Origin: Schistocephalus solidus
Taxonomy: Eukaryota > Platyhelminthes > Cestoda > Diphyllobothriidea > Diphyllobothriidae
Assembly (NCBI GenBank): GCA_017591395.1
Contig: WEDG01001075.1
Location: 62,001 to 126,000 of the forward strand
Direction: 5' to 3'
Length of the DNA stretch: 64,000 bases
Numbering within the stretch: the stretch's first letter is position 1; each line of letters begins with the position of its first letter. This document shows positions 1-9,609 of the stretch, one piece after another. The position numbers and the translations under genes are program-made. The notes beneath the pieces were generated by a model. It did not search any database and was not told the DNA's origin. It saw only the letters and a list, made by a program, of their open reading frames with translations.

Positions 1-3000
1 GAACTTCTAAGATAAAATTATCTTGTCGGCATTACAAACTTTGCAACGGGAATTTAATTTTGAGCAATTGACAAACATCTTATAACTTATTACCTTTTTG
101 TAAAAGAGTAACTGCGGCATTTTGCCGTAAGGTATTTGCATAATTTATAGTTTTATGTGGAAATCTTAATAAGGATATTGAAAGATCGGACGTCTGTTTC
201 ATTTTGCTGTAAAAATGTATATTTTTCCAACGTAAAGGTATGAACTTACCTTCCTATTTATATTGCCGCAGAAAATATTGATATCATACATTATTGAGAT
301 TGTACTTACGTTATTAATGCGTTGCGTGCACTCTCCAGTCTCTGGTCTTATGGACTCTTTCTTGACACCAGGTCAAGTAAGGGAAGTCGAACAGAGAATG
401 AGGTAGATGATGTGCAAGTCTAATGTCAATTTAATTCAGTGCAAGTCATGGTTACATACCATAATCCTGTAAAAATACAGAGAACATTGTAAAACTACGA
501 CGGTCAAAGTAAAAATGCGCTTTACTTTCCGTTTTGAAATAATCCATAGACGGAGTAAAGACCCAAATTTAGGAATTATTCAGCAAGCTCAAAAATTGTA
601 ATCACAAGTTGATGATTTTTGGTTTGGTAGTTGTTCATAATAGTTTCAAAACGTAGGGATATATATGTTTATTGCTAAATACAGGATTACATATAGTCTA
701 TTTTGCGGTCTTTTGATCAAATCATAACAGATATTTGCATATATCACATTCAGCTATCGACAAAATAGCTAGGTATTTAAAAATAGAATGGTTGCTCAGA
801 GCTAAAATCTTGCGATTTGCAACTTTCCTATTGTTAATTTCCAAGTGTGGCATTTCAGGTAAAGTTTGCGAGAAATGTTTGATTTTCTCAAAATTAGTCT
901 ATTAAAGCATATAACATAGGCCAGTTGCAAAATAAAGAGTAATTTTGAAACGTTAAAACATATTATGCATGCAAAAAGATATTATCCGGAACGGAAAATG
1001 TAAAAAATTAAAACGCGCATCGTTTAGTGGGCCAAAACGTGTTACTTTTTCTACTGGCATCACGTGTTATAAGTTTTCGTCACACGCTATATTAATGATG
1101 TTAACAAAACCTTCTTACTTCATTCAAAGTAAGCAGATTTCCTCAATGGTTATATTTTAACATTTTTATGTTAAACCATAAAAATGTGCCATTTTTAAAG
1201 AAACAAGGAAAAAATAATGTTCACTTCAATGATCATGTGCAGTGCTTATTAATTTACTGGTTATTTGAAAAATTAAAATAAAGTTGCATTTACGTGACCG
1301 TTTTAATTGAAGCTGTACGACGCGTTACAAGACACTTTATTTGAGGTCCCGTTTAACAACTTTGTACCTGTTGGGCCACCTTTCAGTGAAATGAACGAGG
1401 AGGCCATTTGGACTTGTAAAGTTATCGCAATTTAAAATCGTAACCATAAATGCAGGGTCCCCCTTTAGGCCGATTTGTTTTAATACATTTTTATTCCTGT
1501 TTAATAAAGCCGATTCAATGCCAGGTATATTTTTATGTAAATCAATAATCATCTATGTTGCTTTTTCCATATTTTATAGTGAATCCTTTCCATATTTACC
1601 GTTATTTTGAAAATGACGATCTGTGGAGGCAAAAAGAAAAAAACTGGCACAGTGACCACGATCAGACTGTTAAGAGGTTTTTAAAGTACATGGACCTTCC
1701 TCTTCAGAGGCCAGGCTTCAGAACGCTGACAAGCAATAACGCGGTGTTCTCTTCAAATTAATTGATGAAACAGATGAGCATATATATTTCTGTCGTGTGA
1801 AACGCCCACCATTACGTCTCTGTTACTCTGAGTCATCATGTGATGACATTTGGTTGTCGACGCCCATCTTGTTAACTTAAGCTAGTAAATGCCGTCCTTC
1901 TGTTAACGTTGTGCGGTCTCCTAATCTGCGCTCGCAAAATATTTACGCGTGAATTAACTGCTGTTTCGCTACAGTGGCCACATAGTTCACGCTCGGTTGC
2001 CACTAACGTTCTCTTCTTAATAGTATCTCTTTCTATATATGCGCCGGCTCACTGATTATTCATCAATCGGTCATTAAGATGAAAACCACATGGACAGCGC
2101 TTTGAAGAGTGTCATCGTTGTCGTCCCGCTCATGATTTTGGTGAATGAAAAAATATCAGCAGCACTATATAGTCAAATGTTTTTTGATGAATAAAGGGGT
2201 TTTATTTATCTCACATACTGTGGTCCAAGTCCTTACGTAGGACAGTAATGGAATAGGTAAAAACACATGCAAGTTCACTGGAGTGTACTTTTTTGCAGGC
2301 TTGCATTTTAGAGAATTAAAACTGATATTATTCAAAATCTCCCAATGCGCAGATAATTTTAGACAGCCTGCTTCTGTAATGAAAAACGAGTATTTTCCCT
2401 TTCTGTAGCTCCTTACACTCTTGGTTGACTGCAGGAAATAGAACACGCAGTAAAAACATTTTACTAAAAGCGTAGAAAATTCAGTCACCAGAAATTCGTA
2501 GGCAACACTCACGCATTGATAAAACAAGTCAAAGCCTACACGCACACAGTATGATTCAAAACGTGCTACCGTTCTAATGTATTTGTATAACGAAAACTTG
2601 GTTTGCAGATAGAAAACAGCCTATTTTCAACTTGTCTACGCACACATACGGTGTTTCAAATGAAGACTCAAGAATTCAGTTCTGATTTCATCAGTAGTAT
2701 ATTTGAGTCAGCGTTTAAAACATGTGTCATTTCTAACCTGAAATATCAATGCTTAAGATTATCAATATCTTTAGAAAACTGTTATTGTACGCGTTTGCCG
2801 CGAATTTACTCTGAACCTATTTCGCGCAAGGCATGAGAGAGAAAAAATGACCGCAAGTTGCCACCTTTAATATATGTGCTTGTTTACAGCCCTAATTGTC
2901 GCTGTAGTAAAACAAAATACACTCAAACATGTTTATTATTTTTTTGCGTAAGACTTCACAAATTTGTAAAACTGAATTTTTAAAACTACATGTTTTGTTT

Positions 3001-3655
3001 TTCCACGAAGACAATCAAAATTCCCATATCTCCGTTTACCTGCATTTCAAGAATGCAAAATCAAATTTTCAGTTCTCTGAAGGGATTTATTTATAAGTTT
3101 TCTAGCTAATAGTAATGTGCGTTTACATTACAACGCACACAAGCAGGGTTTAGTCTACAGGGTACAAAAGCATACGTAAACACCTTGAAATCAAAAGACG
3201 TTGGATATTGTTCCAATCTTCCAGTTTTGGACGTTCGTAAACAGATGAGAAATGTTGAATTTCTTAGAAAGTAGATTTATGCACCGCAAATAAGAACAAA
3301 GACACATTTAATAAACTTTAAATTCTTGCGATTCTAGCACCTTAAATTTCGAGGAGAACATTTCATTCCTTAGACAGTCTACAATTCACTTGAAAAATCA
3401 AAACATGGAAAGCAACCATACTATTTCTTCTCTTATTGATAAAATTATGCTCCATGCAGACATTTATTATATCTTACATTTTTCATCCACATTGGGAAAT
3501 ATTAATAAAACCAAAATCAAAATGGAGTGGATAAGACTCACATAGGTTAACTAAATTTGGTTAATAAAGTCTTCCAAAAGTCCTGAATTCGTGTCCAAGT
3601 CTTTAAAATAGCCAAAGTATAGAATTATAAAGGACACATTTAACCGTATGCCGGG
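1..3655. other. AT-rich stretch, no supported gene
   Basis: No domain, RNA gene or repeat is recognised here. Two short non-overlapping ORFs, minus 1337-1552 and plus 1555-1761, have fairly protein-like composition (the plus one includes DHDQTVKRFLKYMDLPL). Neither has a convincing pair of splice sites or a recognised family, so they are not called as genes. Confidence 0.5.
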
Positions 3656-3996
3656 TTGAAAGTGCTATCACCACAGGAATTGCAGTCTTCGCATCAAGGT
3701 AACGTTTGTCGTTACATCAGCTTTAACCAAAGCCATAATCCGAGTCAAAGCCGATTTACTATGGATAACAATACGTTTTCCTTAGAAGAGTTTTTGTGTG
3801 AAAAAGTGCAATACGGAAATGATGAGTTGAAAGCTCTTGAACCATTTGACTTGGCAAAAGATGCTCTTTTTCTTCTAATACCTGAAGCATCCAAATCAAC
3901 TGAATATGTCCTGAAGTTCAGTTTTTTTCCAATGCCAAAATATTCAAGAGTTTTATATGTCACGGTTACCAGTTCGCATGCCATTCATGTATTCAA
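3656..3996 (+). CDS. possible internal coding exon, unrecognised protein
   Basis: The reading frame is open for about 114 codons in an AT-rich background where such length is unusual. It ends exactly where a strong splice-donor-like GTAAGC begins (3997), so the TAA that closes the ORF would be intronic. Acceptor-like AGs lie at 3675-3676, 3684-3685 and 3719-3720; the last follows a pyrimidine-rich tract. The peptide has balanced composition (for example NTFSLEEFLCEKVQYGNDEL, then a beta-rich segment with RVLYVTVTSSHAIHVF). That segment is loosely reminiscent of a WD/beta-propeller strand, but I do not recognise a family. The ORF has no natural ATG at its left edge, which fits an internal exon. 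The opposite strand (3745-3984) is also open, which weakens the call. Confidence 0.3.
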
Positions 3997-4859
3997 GTAA
4001 GCTCATATGTAACCACGTTGGTAGTAGATAGATATCTATAACCTGCCTAAATTGGCGACTCCGGAGAGTCTTACAGCCTGTCCACAATTATTTTTATGCA
4101 TCAACTTTTGTACAACTGAACCGCAAAAAAACTGGAATACCATGAAAAAAACATTGACTTCTATAACATGCCACACGCGAAACAACGTTTGACAAGTCAC
4201 TTGACAGCTAGATCAGCTGCATTTTGCTGCAATGATCGGCAGCTGCAAATTTTTTTTTTTACAAAACGTTGGATATCTCATGACATTTTAACCGTACCTT
4301 CTAGGGATTGTTAAAAATAAAATTCAAATTTAATATGGTTTTGAGGTAAATATTCTTCAAAATAATCCTCAGATATTTCAGTCATATCACGACGCCGCAT
4401 TTCGAAAACGTTTCCATTCCCGGAATCCTGCAACTAAAGCAGATTTTAATGCACTGATCATTTAAAAAGCGTACATTGTCCCATAAATGTCTGATACCAG
4501 TATGTATTTAAAGATGCTTTATTAAAAACATGCACCATAATATGTTTATGGTATTCACTTTGCAGGAAAGTATGGCTGCTTTAAAATGTATACGTTTGAG
4601 TTAATCTGATTATGTATAAGGAACGTTTTTAATTATGTGACTTTTTAAGGCGTTGGAATTTTCGTTTATAAAGCGTCGCAGCTCAATATTTATTAAGAAT
4701 TCTTATAAAGATCACAACCCAGTCCACATCCACTGCGCAAATGAATGAGTAAACATGGTCATTTCATAATAACACATTGGAATGTTAGAATTTACTTATA
4801 CATAAAACATACAGTTTGTAGTTTGCAAACGCGGAATGCAAGAATGTCAGATGGTTGAG

Positions 4860-5590
4860 TCTGTGTGCAGCCAAAACCCCGAGGCAAACATCAGGTGCCA
4901 GGTTATGTGGTAGAAAAACCCAATAGCAAGGCATGCAATTTCGGAAGTCCTTACCTGGTCTGATACAGAAGTGGAAAAAAACAATTACGTCATCCAAACT
5001 AGGGAGTAGTTCACGCGCAAATGGCTGAGCATACAGCAGTGGTAAGGACGAATGACGCTATCTCCCAGATTGCGGCTCATTCGACGAGGCCCGATCGAAC
5101 CTTCAAGTTTGCTGAGTTCGAAATGCTTACAAGAGGTGATAACCCAGTGAGCCGTGAGCTGCTTGAGTTTTGGTTCTCCAGCATGCATTCAATTAGCCGG
5201 TGCGATGATCTTCCGCCTACATATTCTGTTGCGATTTTGCCTGGGCAAAAGAAGAATTACCAGACACACGTGGAGAATGTGGGCGATGAAAAGTCCGGAT
5301 GACAGCAGACCAATCGCCGAATTTTTTGTCACGTCAATTTATGGACAAAGGTAGTGAAATCACGGCTATTAACGTCTTGAGCATGGACCAAGGGGCAATC
5401 ATACCATTAACAACGAATCCCGGGTAAGAACATGAAGACAGCCAAATAAACTAGGTGTGTGGTGCCCTGGCAACTGCGCCTGATAAAAACTGCGATCCAG
5501 TGAAGCCTTTATTACCATTTTTGTGCGATTGTGACCGGTGCTTGTTTCGAGAGAGAATCTGAAACAGCAGGCTAATAATGTTCTAGTTCA
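4860..5590 (+). mobile_element. Penelope-like element remnant (GIY-YIG endonuclease C-terminal half)
   Basis: The frame at 5021-5302 carries the C-terminal half of a PLE-type GIY-YIG endonuclease. It reads MAEHTAVVRTNDAISQIAAH, then FKFAEFEMLTRGDN, VSRELLEFWFSS and SISRCDDLPPTYS, matching in order the usual PLE blocks (EH, AAH..GH.F.F, RE.LE.W.S, sIN..DLP..Y). Just upstream, in another frame, 4985-5030 gives NYVIQTRE before the MAEH block, a decayed YIG motif with one frameshift. Downstream (5300-5590) a third frame continues with DKGSEITAINVLSMDQGA, probably the element's C-terminal tail. No RT domain was found. The catalytic YIG glycine is lost and there are at least two frameshifts, so this is a dead fragment. 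Confidence 0.65.
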
Positions 5591-6091
5591 AATGATCATG
5601 TCTCGATCTTCGCGTTTTTATTTAGGATAAACCTTTGTGTTACATAGGGACACATGGAGCTTGCTGTGAAGGTTAGCGTATTTCCTTATCTTAAATTAGA
5701 ATGACGTGCCATGCTGCTGTAACACGAAGCTAATATTCGCATCTGTTGCACCAAAAAGCAAACAGGTCTCTCATATTTCTGACCACGTGTGAAGTTCATT
5801 TTCAGTTTAATATTTTACATTGACTTAATAAATGTATTAAAAACATCTGAATTTAATTACCTAGCGATTAAAAAAAGATTCTTCTACACTTTTTCGCTAA
5901 AATCCGTGTTCTAATATTTACTTCGTCAAAAATATGTAGTTGGAAATTGGGAATATTTGCTGCCGTCCCAGGCTTTTAATCTTTTTTGCAATGTAACCTC
6001 CGTGTGTTTTCGCAACTGCGGGCTGAGGCGATAATTGTTCATTTCTTTGGGTCTGGGTTGCGTTGCGATTGTGTGCTTGTCAGCCATGTAC
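5591..6091. other. short intergenic stretch
   Basis: Nothing is recognised between two PLE remnants. The right end (about 6000-6090) may still be the 3' tail of the minus-strand remnant that follows. Confidence 0.4.
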
Positions 6092-6480
6092 TCACTGATT
6101 TGCGGATAAATTTTCCACGTATGTTCGCGTGGGCTCTTTTTTAATTAAGTTGCGTCCGGAGGGCTTGGTTGGCCACAGGAAGCATCTCACAACGATTGAT
6201 GGAGACTGTTCCCATCTGCTAGGATCCAATTGTTTCACTTGCCACGCGGTAACTTCTTCGACCCAGAATTTGAGCATTCTGGAATGCTTACGTCCATTCA
6301 GAGACTGCATAGTGTTCGGCCATCCAAAACCGATGTGTCCATCATTCTGAATGCCGTTTGTAGCCGTTTTTTGGTTTCTCCGAAGGAAGTATGATCGCAA
6401 ACAAGATTAACAGCCTGGGACGGCATCTTCAATTAACGAAATCACAGACGACTACTGCCAAACGTGCGAAAGCCGTTCTC
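6092..6480 (-). mobile_element. Penelope-like element remnant (GIY-YIG C-terminus)
   Basis: On the minus strand, 6092-6400 reads DGHIGFGWPNTMQSLNGRKH and KFWVEEVTAWQ, fitting the GH.FdW.NT and LEAW blocks of a PLE GIY-YIG endonuclease. One frame over, near 6200-6160, the strand reads VSINRCEMLPVANQALRTQL, the expected SINRh.dlP.ayqaLR block. A single frameshift therefore separates two collinear pieces. The GIY-YIG N-terminal motifs and the RT are not recognisable upstream. Its sequence differs from the neighbouring PLE copies, so it is probably another subfamily. Confidence 0.6.
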
Positions 6481-6833
6481 CGATCAAACTGAGAACAAGT
6501 AATTACCCGCCTTCCAGCTGTCCACCACGCGCCCAGAATTCAGGAGAAGGATGATCAAAAAGATTGAAACATCGCCCTCCTCCTCAATCAATTAGATGAT
6601 TGAGAATCTCCATAACCAACCAGGCCCCTTCTCAACGATAATTCAAAAGCCTAAGTAATCTCATATATCCTAATGTTACCACCTATGCATCATGTGAGGC
6701 ATGTTACCATAATTATCTCCGACAAATAAAATGTTATTTGACTATAAAACGTAATGACGATATAACTATGGTTCCCACAATCACCTCTTCTACTTATATA
6801 TACTCACATATCCGTATATACCAAGCTCATCAT
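6481..6833. other. AT-rich spacer
   Basis: No gene or repeat is recognised. The spacer lies between the 3' ends of two PLE remnants. Confidence 0.4.
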
Positions 6834-8240
6834 GCCTCAAAGAATACCTCAAAGAAGAATGAGATCATGGACTGGAATGAACTTGGACTGACGTTTCAGA
6901 AACCCCTCGTCTTCATTCTCAGATTTCTGTGGTTTATCTTCCTCCTGGTCTTCACTTTTCAGCCTTGACGCCTGCCTGGTATTATTTCCCTGCTCAGAGT
7001 ATGAAATTTGACCCTCCTGTTTGCTGTTGATCAGGTTTAATCTCTCACCTCGCGTGACCTTTATTACTTTTGCTGCCATCGTATTTCTTGGCTCGCCTGT
7101 GTGCGATGTGGCCTGCCTCGTGTCAGCAAACGTAATAACCAGTCGGTTTTCGTCCACCAGTGTTGATTTTAACCTCGTTGGCGTGGTGGTATGGTGATGT
7201 TCCACGCTGGTCACGTGCCCTCTGGCTGGCTCCGCTCTTCTTTTTGTCTTACATTCATTGTCGTCATGCTTGATTTATGCTCGAATGTCCCATTGGCGCT
7301 GCCCGAACTGACTCCAGTCTTTTGCATATTGCCTGGTAGGCACGATGCAAGTCTTTGGCTCTGTTAAGTGTGCCCGTCGAGAACCAAACTTTCACGCAGC
7401 AGTCTGGCCACCATATCATTGACTCGACCGATTACCCTCGCTTTCCCAGAGGTGAAAATGTGGTTTTTCGGTTGTATGTGGCCAAAGGTCATAAACAGCT
7501 TATCCTTTATTTATTGCAAGCTGGTGTTCATGAAATATTGGGCAAAGGCGTTTGTCCGCTTCACCAACCTATCTACCGTCACAGTTTTGTCATGATATGC
7601 TATAGACCCTGCTGATTGTTCTGGCACTGGAAGCAGTTCTTTTGCCCTCGGAAATGCTGTTTGAGTGTTGATTCATGCTAATGAGCCAGACCAATCCCAC
7701 AAAACTTTAAGGTTTTATGGTTATTGTCCTTATTTTTTCCATATGCCAGCTTATTATCTTGTACTTCGAGGAAGGGCAAATGATGTTTGACCTCTTCTTT
7801 CATAGTATGTGCTGGAGGAGTAAATAAGAAACTTTTTTCGCATAGAATTTCTGAACTCCTCATCTATCTCGCATGTTTGAAGCGCCCATTTAAACGATGC
7901 CATGAAGTTTTCTATTCAAGGAAGGAACCGATAGCTGTGGCTCATTGACACTATATAAGGACAGGTGGTGAACCATTTTCCCGTCAGATTTGGGTTTTTG
8001 GGTGGACTTATTTGCTTAAACCTCTCCAGTAGGTTGGCGTCGCGTTACTTCCGATGATGCTGCACACTTTTTAATAATTGTCGCTTCGAGGATTGAAATT
8101 TCATTCGCCGTTAAGGTTGACTGGCAGGCTACCAAGTGTTGTTCAATTGTGCGGCAGTATTTGTGAAAAGGTGCGTGGCAATCTTGTAACGGGACTCCGA
8201 TCATTCACATTTTGAAGCCTGTCATCGTCTTTCGGCAAAG
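6834..8240 (-). mobile_element. Penelope-like element, decayed copy c (head-to-head with copy d)
   Basis: Read on the minus strand, the order is a possible N-terminal segment (8204-8016, with STLTANEISILE), then an RT C-terminal motif (7863-7678, EEVKHHLPFLEV, the PLE E..LPFLDV block). The GIY-YIG region (about 7640-7300) follows, badly decayed but collinear with copy d (VYSIS, VGEADKRL, IFHEHQLAIN). An open tail comes next (7214-6849). Compared with copy d, about 400 bp is missing between the RT motif and GIY-YIG, so the HPxxHKRSCVRTL region is lost. Nucleotide similarity to copy d is high over the last 800 bp. The 3' end carries a small direct repeat (CCTCAAAGAA twice at 6836-6860). Stops and frameshifts show it is inactive. 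Confidence 0.75.
6849..7214 (-). pseudogene. PLE copy c C-terminal tail ORF
   Basis: This open frame encodes a charged, low-complexity tail (RGERLNLINSKQEGQISYSE, NNTRQASRLKSEDQEEDK). It is clearly homologous at protein level to the tail of copy d (9239-9517). In both copies it follows the GIY-YIG domain directly, so it is probably the C-terminal extension of the PLE protein or a small 3' ORF. No domain is recognised. The minus-strand GAAACGTC near 6898-6891 is the same sequence that ends a hammerhead-like motif in copy d, but copy c has lost the CTGATGA core. Confidence 0.5.
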
Positions 8241-8289
8241 ATTAGTGCCGAAGGATAATGACATTTAGAGGCAAGACACATTCGTTAAG

Positions 8290-8680
8290 ACAGAGTTTAA
8301 AAATCAGTTGCCCATCCTTGAAGTACAAATGACTTAGCTGGCAGATAAGAAAATAAGGACAATGGCCTACGGGAAGGTAACTAACACCATGTTTTTCCTC
8401 CATCCTCGAAAAAATCACCCTGTTGGTCACAAACGCAGTTGTGTTAGAACCCTTTCACAACGTGTTCAAACACACTGCAGCGACGACAGTTGGAAAAAGG
8501 AGAAGACTAAGTACTTGCATGCCCTAGTTGAAGCCAACGGTTATTCGAAGCCTTTTATACGCAATTGACTTAGGAAGCCAAACCTCGAGCGATCAAATGG
8601 AGAAGAGCCGAAGTTCTGCCTCGCGATGCCTTATGCAAAAAAATGTATCAGAGACGGACGCATGAATCCTGAAAGCTTTC
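8290..8680 (+). pseudogene. PLE reverse transcriptase, C-terminal fragment
   Basis: The frame at 8362-8568 contains NTMFFLHPRKNHPVGHKRSC and VRTLSQRVQTHCSD. This is the diagnostic end of PLE RT (NSNHP..HK..CVRTL..R...HC), which lies between the RT thumb and the GIY-YIG linker. Just upstream the same strand reads NQLPILEVQ, the PLE LPFLDV motif, followed by a stop in place of one codon. The RT catalytic core (motif A and the YADD-type motif C) is missing upstream because the copy is truncated. Confidence 0.75.
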
Positions 8681-8689
8681 GGGATTGGT

Positions 8690-9133
8690 GTGGCTGATAA
8701 GCATCAATCAAAACTCATACAGCATTTCATTAGGGCAAAAGAACCGCTACCAATGACAGAACAATCAGCAGTGGTCTACAGCATATCATGCCGAAACTGT
8801 GAGGGAAGGTATATTGGTGAAGCAGACAAACGCCTTGGCCCAATATTTCATGAACACCAGCTTGCAATAAACCATAAGGATAAGCTTTTTACGGCCTATG
8901 GCCACCTAGAACAGAAAAACCACCATTTCAACTGTGGGAAAGTGAGGGTAATCGGTCGAGTCAACGATATGATGGCCAGACTGCTGCTCGAAAGTTGGTC
9001 CTCGACGGGCACACTTAACAGAGCCAAATACTTGCATCGTGCCTACCAGGCAATATGCAGAAGACTAGAGTCGGTTCGGGCAGTGCCAATGGGACATTCG
9101 AGCAAAATCAAGCATGACGACAATGGATGTTAG
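8690..9133 (+). pseudogene. PLE GIY-YIG endonuclease domain
   Basis: This is the clearest GIY-YIG domain in the window. VVYSI (residues 28-32) and YIGEA (41-45) form the two strands, with the CxxC between them (C34, C37) that is typical of PLE endonucleases. R48 and E55 in the EH motif (HEH, 54-56) are in the expected catalytic places. TLNRAKYLHRAYQAICRRLE supplies the final conserved Asn block. The domain nicks DNA to prime insertion in PLEs. The ORF starts at a GTG only because an upstream frameshift cut the polyprotein; the true start lay upstream. It ends at a TAG just before the charged tail. Confidence 0.8.
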
Positions 9134-9238
9134 AAAATAAAGAAAAGAGGAGCCAGCCAGAAGCCACGTGACCAGCGTGGAACATCACCGCACCACCACG
9201 CCAAGGAGGCTAAAATCAAATCTGGCGGGTAAAAACGA

Positions 9239-9517
9239 TTGATCGGTCCGTTGGCTGACAAGAGGCAGGCCACTTCGCACGCTGACTTGCCAACAAATAA
9301 AATGGCATCAAAAGGAATAACGGTCACGCGAGGGGAGAGATTAAACCTGATCAGCAGCAAACAGGAGGGTCAAATTTCATACGCCGAGCCGGGAAATAAT
9401 ACCAGGCAGGCGTCAAGGCTAAAAAGTGAAAACCAGTTAAAAGATCATTTGCAGAACTCTGATGATGGTAATGAAGGGATTTCCGAAACGTCAGTCCTTA
9501 TTTATTTAGGTCCATGA
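9239..9517 (+). pseudogene. PLE copy d C-terminal tail ORF
   Basis: The peptide (KGITVTRGERLNLISSKQEG, NNTRQASRLKSENQ) is homologous to the tail in copy c at 6849-7214, and both follow the GIY-YIG domain. It has no recognised fold. The last third overlaps a hammerhead-like motif (9451-9497). Conservation between the copies could reflect protein coding, RNA structure or simply recent common ancestry. Confidence 0.45.
9451..9497 (+). ncRNA. hammerhead-ribozyme-like motif in PLE 3' region
   Basis: CTGATGA (9459-9465) is followed by a weak stem-loop and GAAA (9485-9488), then CGTC with a candidate cleavage site after C9492. The flanks GAACT and AGTCC give a short stem I with one mismatch. A one-base-pair palindromic helix III (ACGT) is known for PLE hammerheads. 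Stem II is imperfect (a bulged U and a U-U mismatch), so activity is doubtful. Confidence 0.3.
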
Positions 9518-9589
9518 TCTCGTCCGTTCTTTTTGGTCTCCTCACAGATAATGAGCTCATTAAGTTATCTGAACCTCGACACATTCATC

Positions 9590-9609
9590 ATATATATATA
9601 TATATATAT
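9590..9609. repeat. (TA)n microsatellite
   Basis: About ten uninterrupted TA dinucleotides lie just downstream of the PLE copy d 3' end. Confidence 0.9.

Larger units (their letters stand above)
8252..9545 (+). mobile_element. Penelope-like element, best-preserved copy d
   Basis: From left to right this plus-strand copy shows the end of the RT (8290-8568, LPILEV then HKRSCVRTLSQRVQTHC). The linker follows (8570-8690, NVSETDA then ILKAFGIGVADK in a shifted frame), then the GIY-YIG endonuclease (8690-9133) and the tail ORF (9239-9517). The RT palm with the catalytic Asp pair is absent, so the copy is 5'-truncated. It starts at about 8.25 kb, where the minus-strand copy c ends; the two lie 5' to 5'. 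The stop after FIRN, the frameshift at about 8.64 kb and an in-frame stop in the linker make it a pseudogene. A TA microsatellite follows 45 bp downstream. Confidence 0.8.

Noticed and set aside
1337..1761. Adjacent divergent ORFs with protein-like composition
   Set aside because: No splice sites, domains or repeats support them. They are mentioned only in the entry for the empty stretch.
6885..6900. Hammerhead in PLE copy c
   Set aside because: GAAACGTC is present on the minus strand, but the CTGATGA core is missing (CTGAGAA), so no ribozyme can be drawn.
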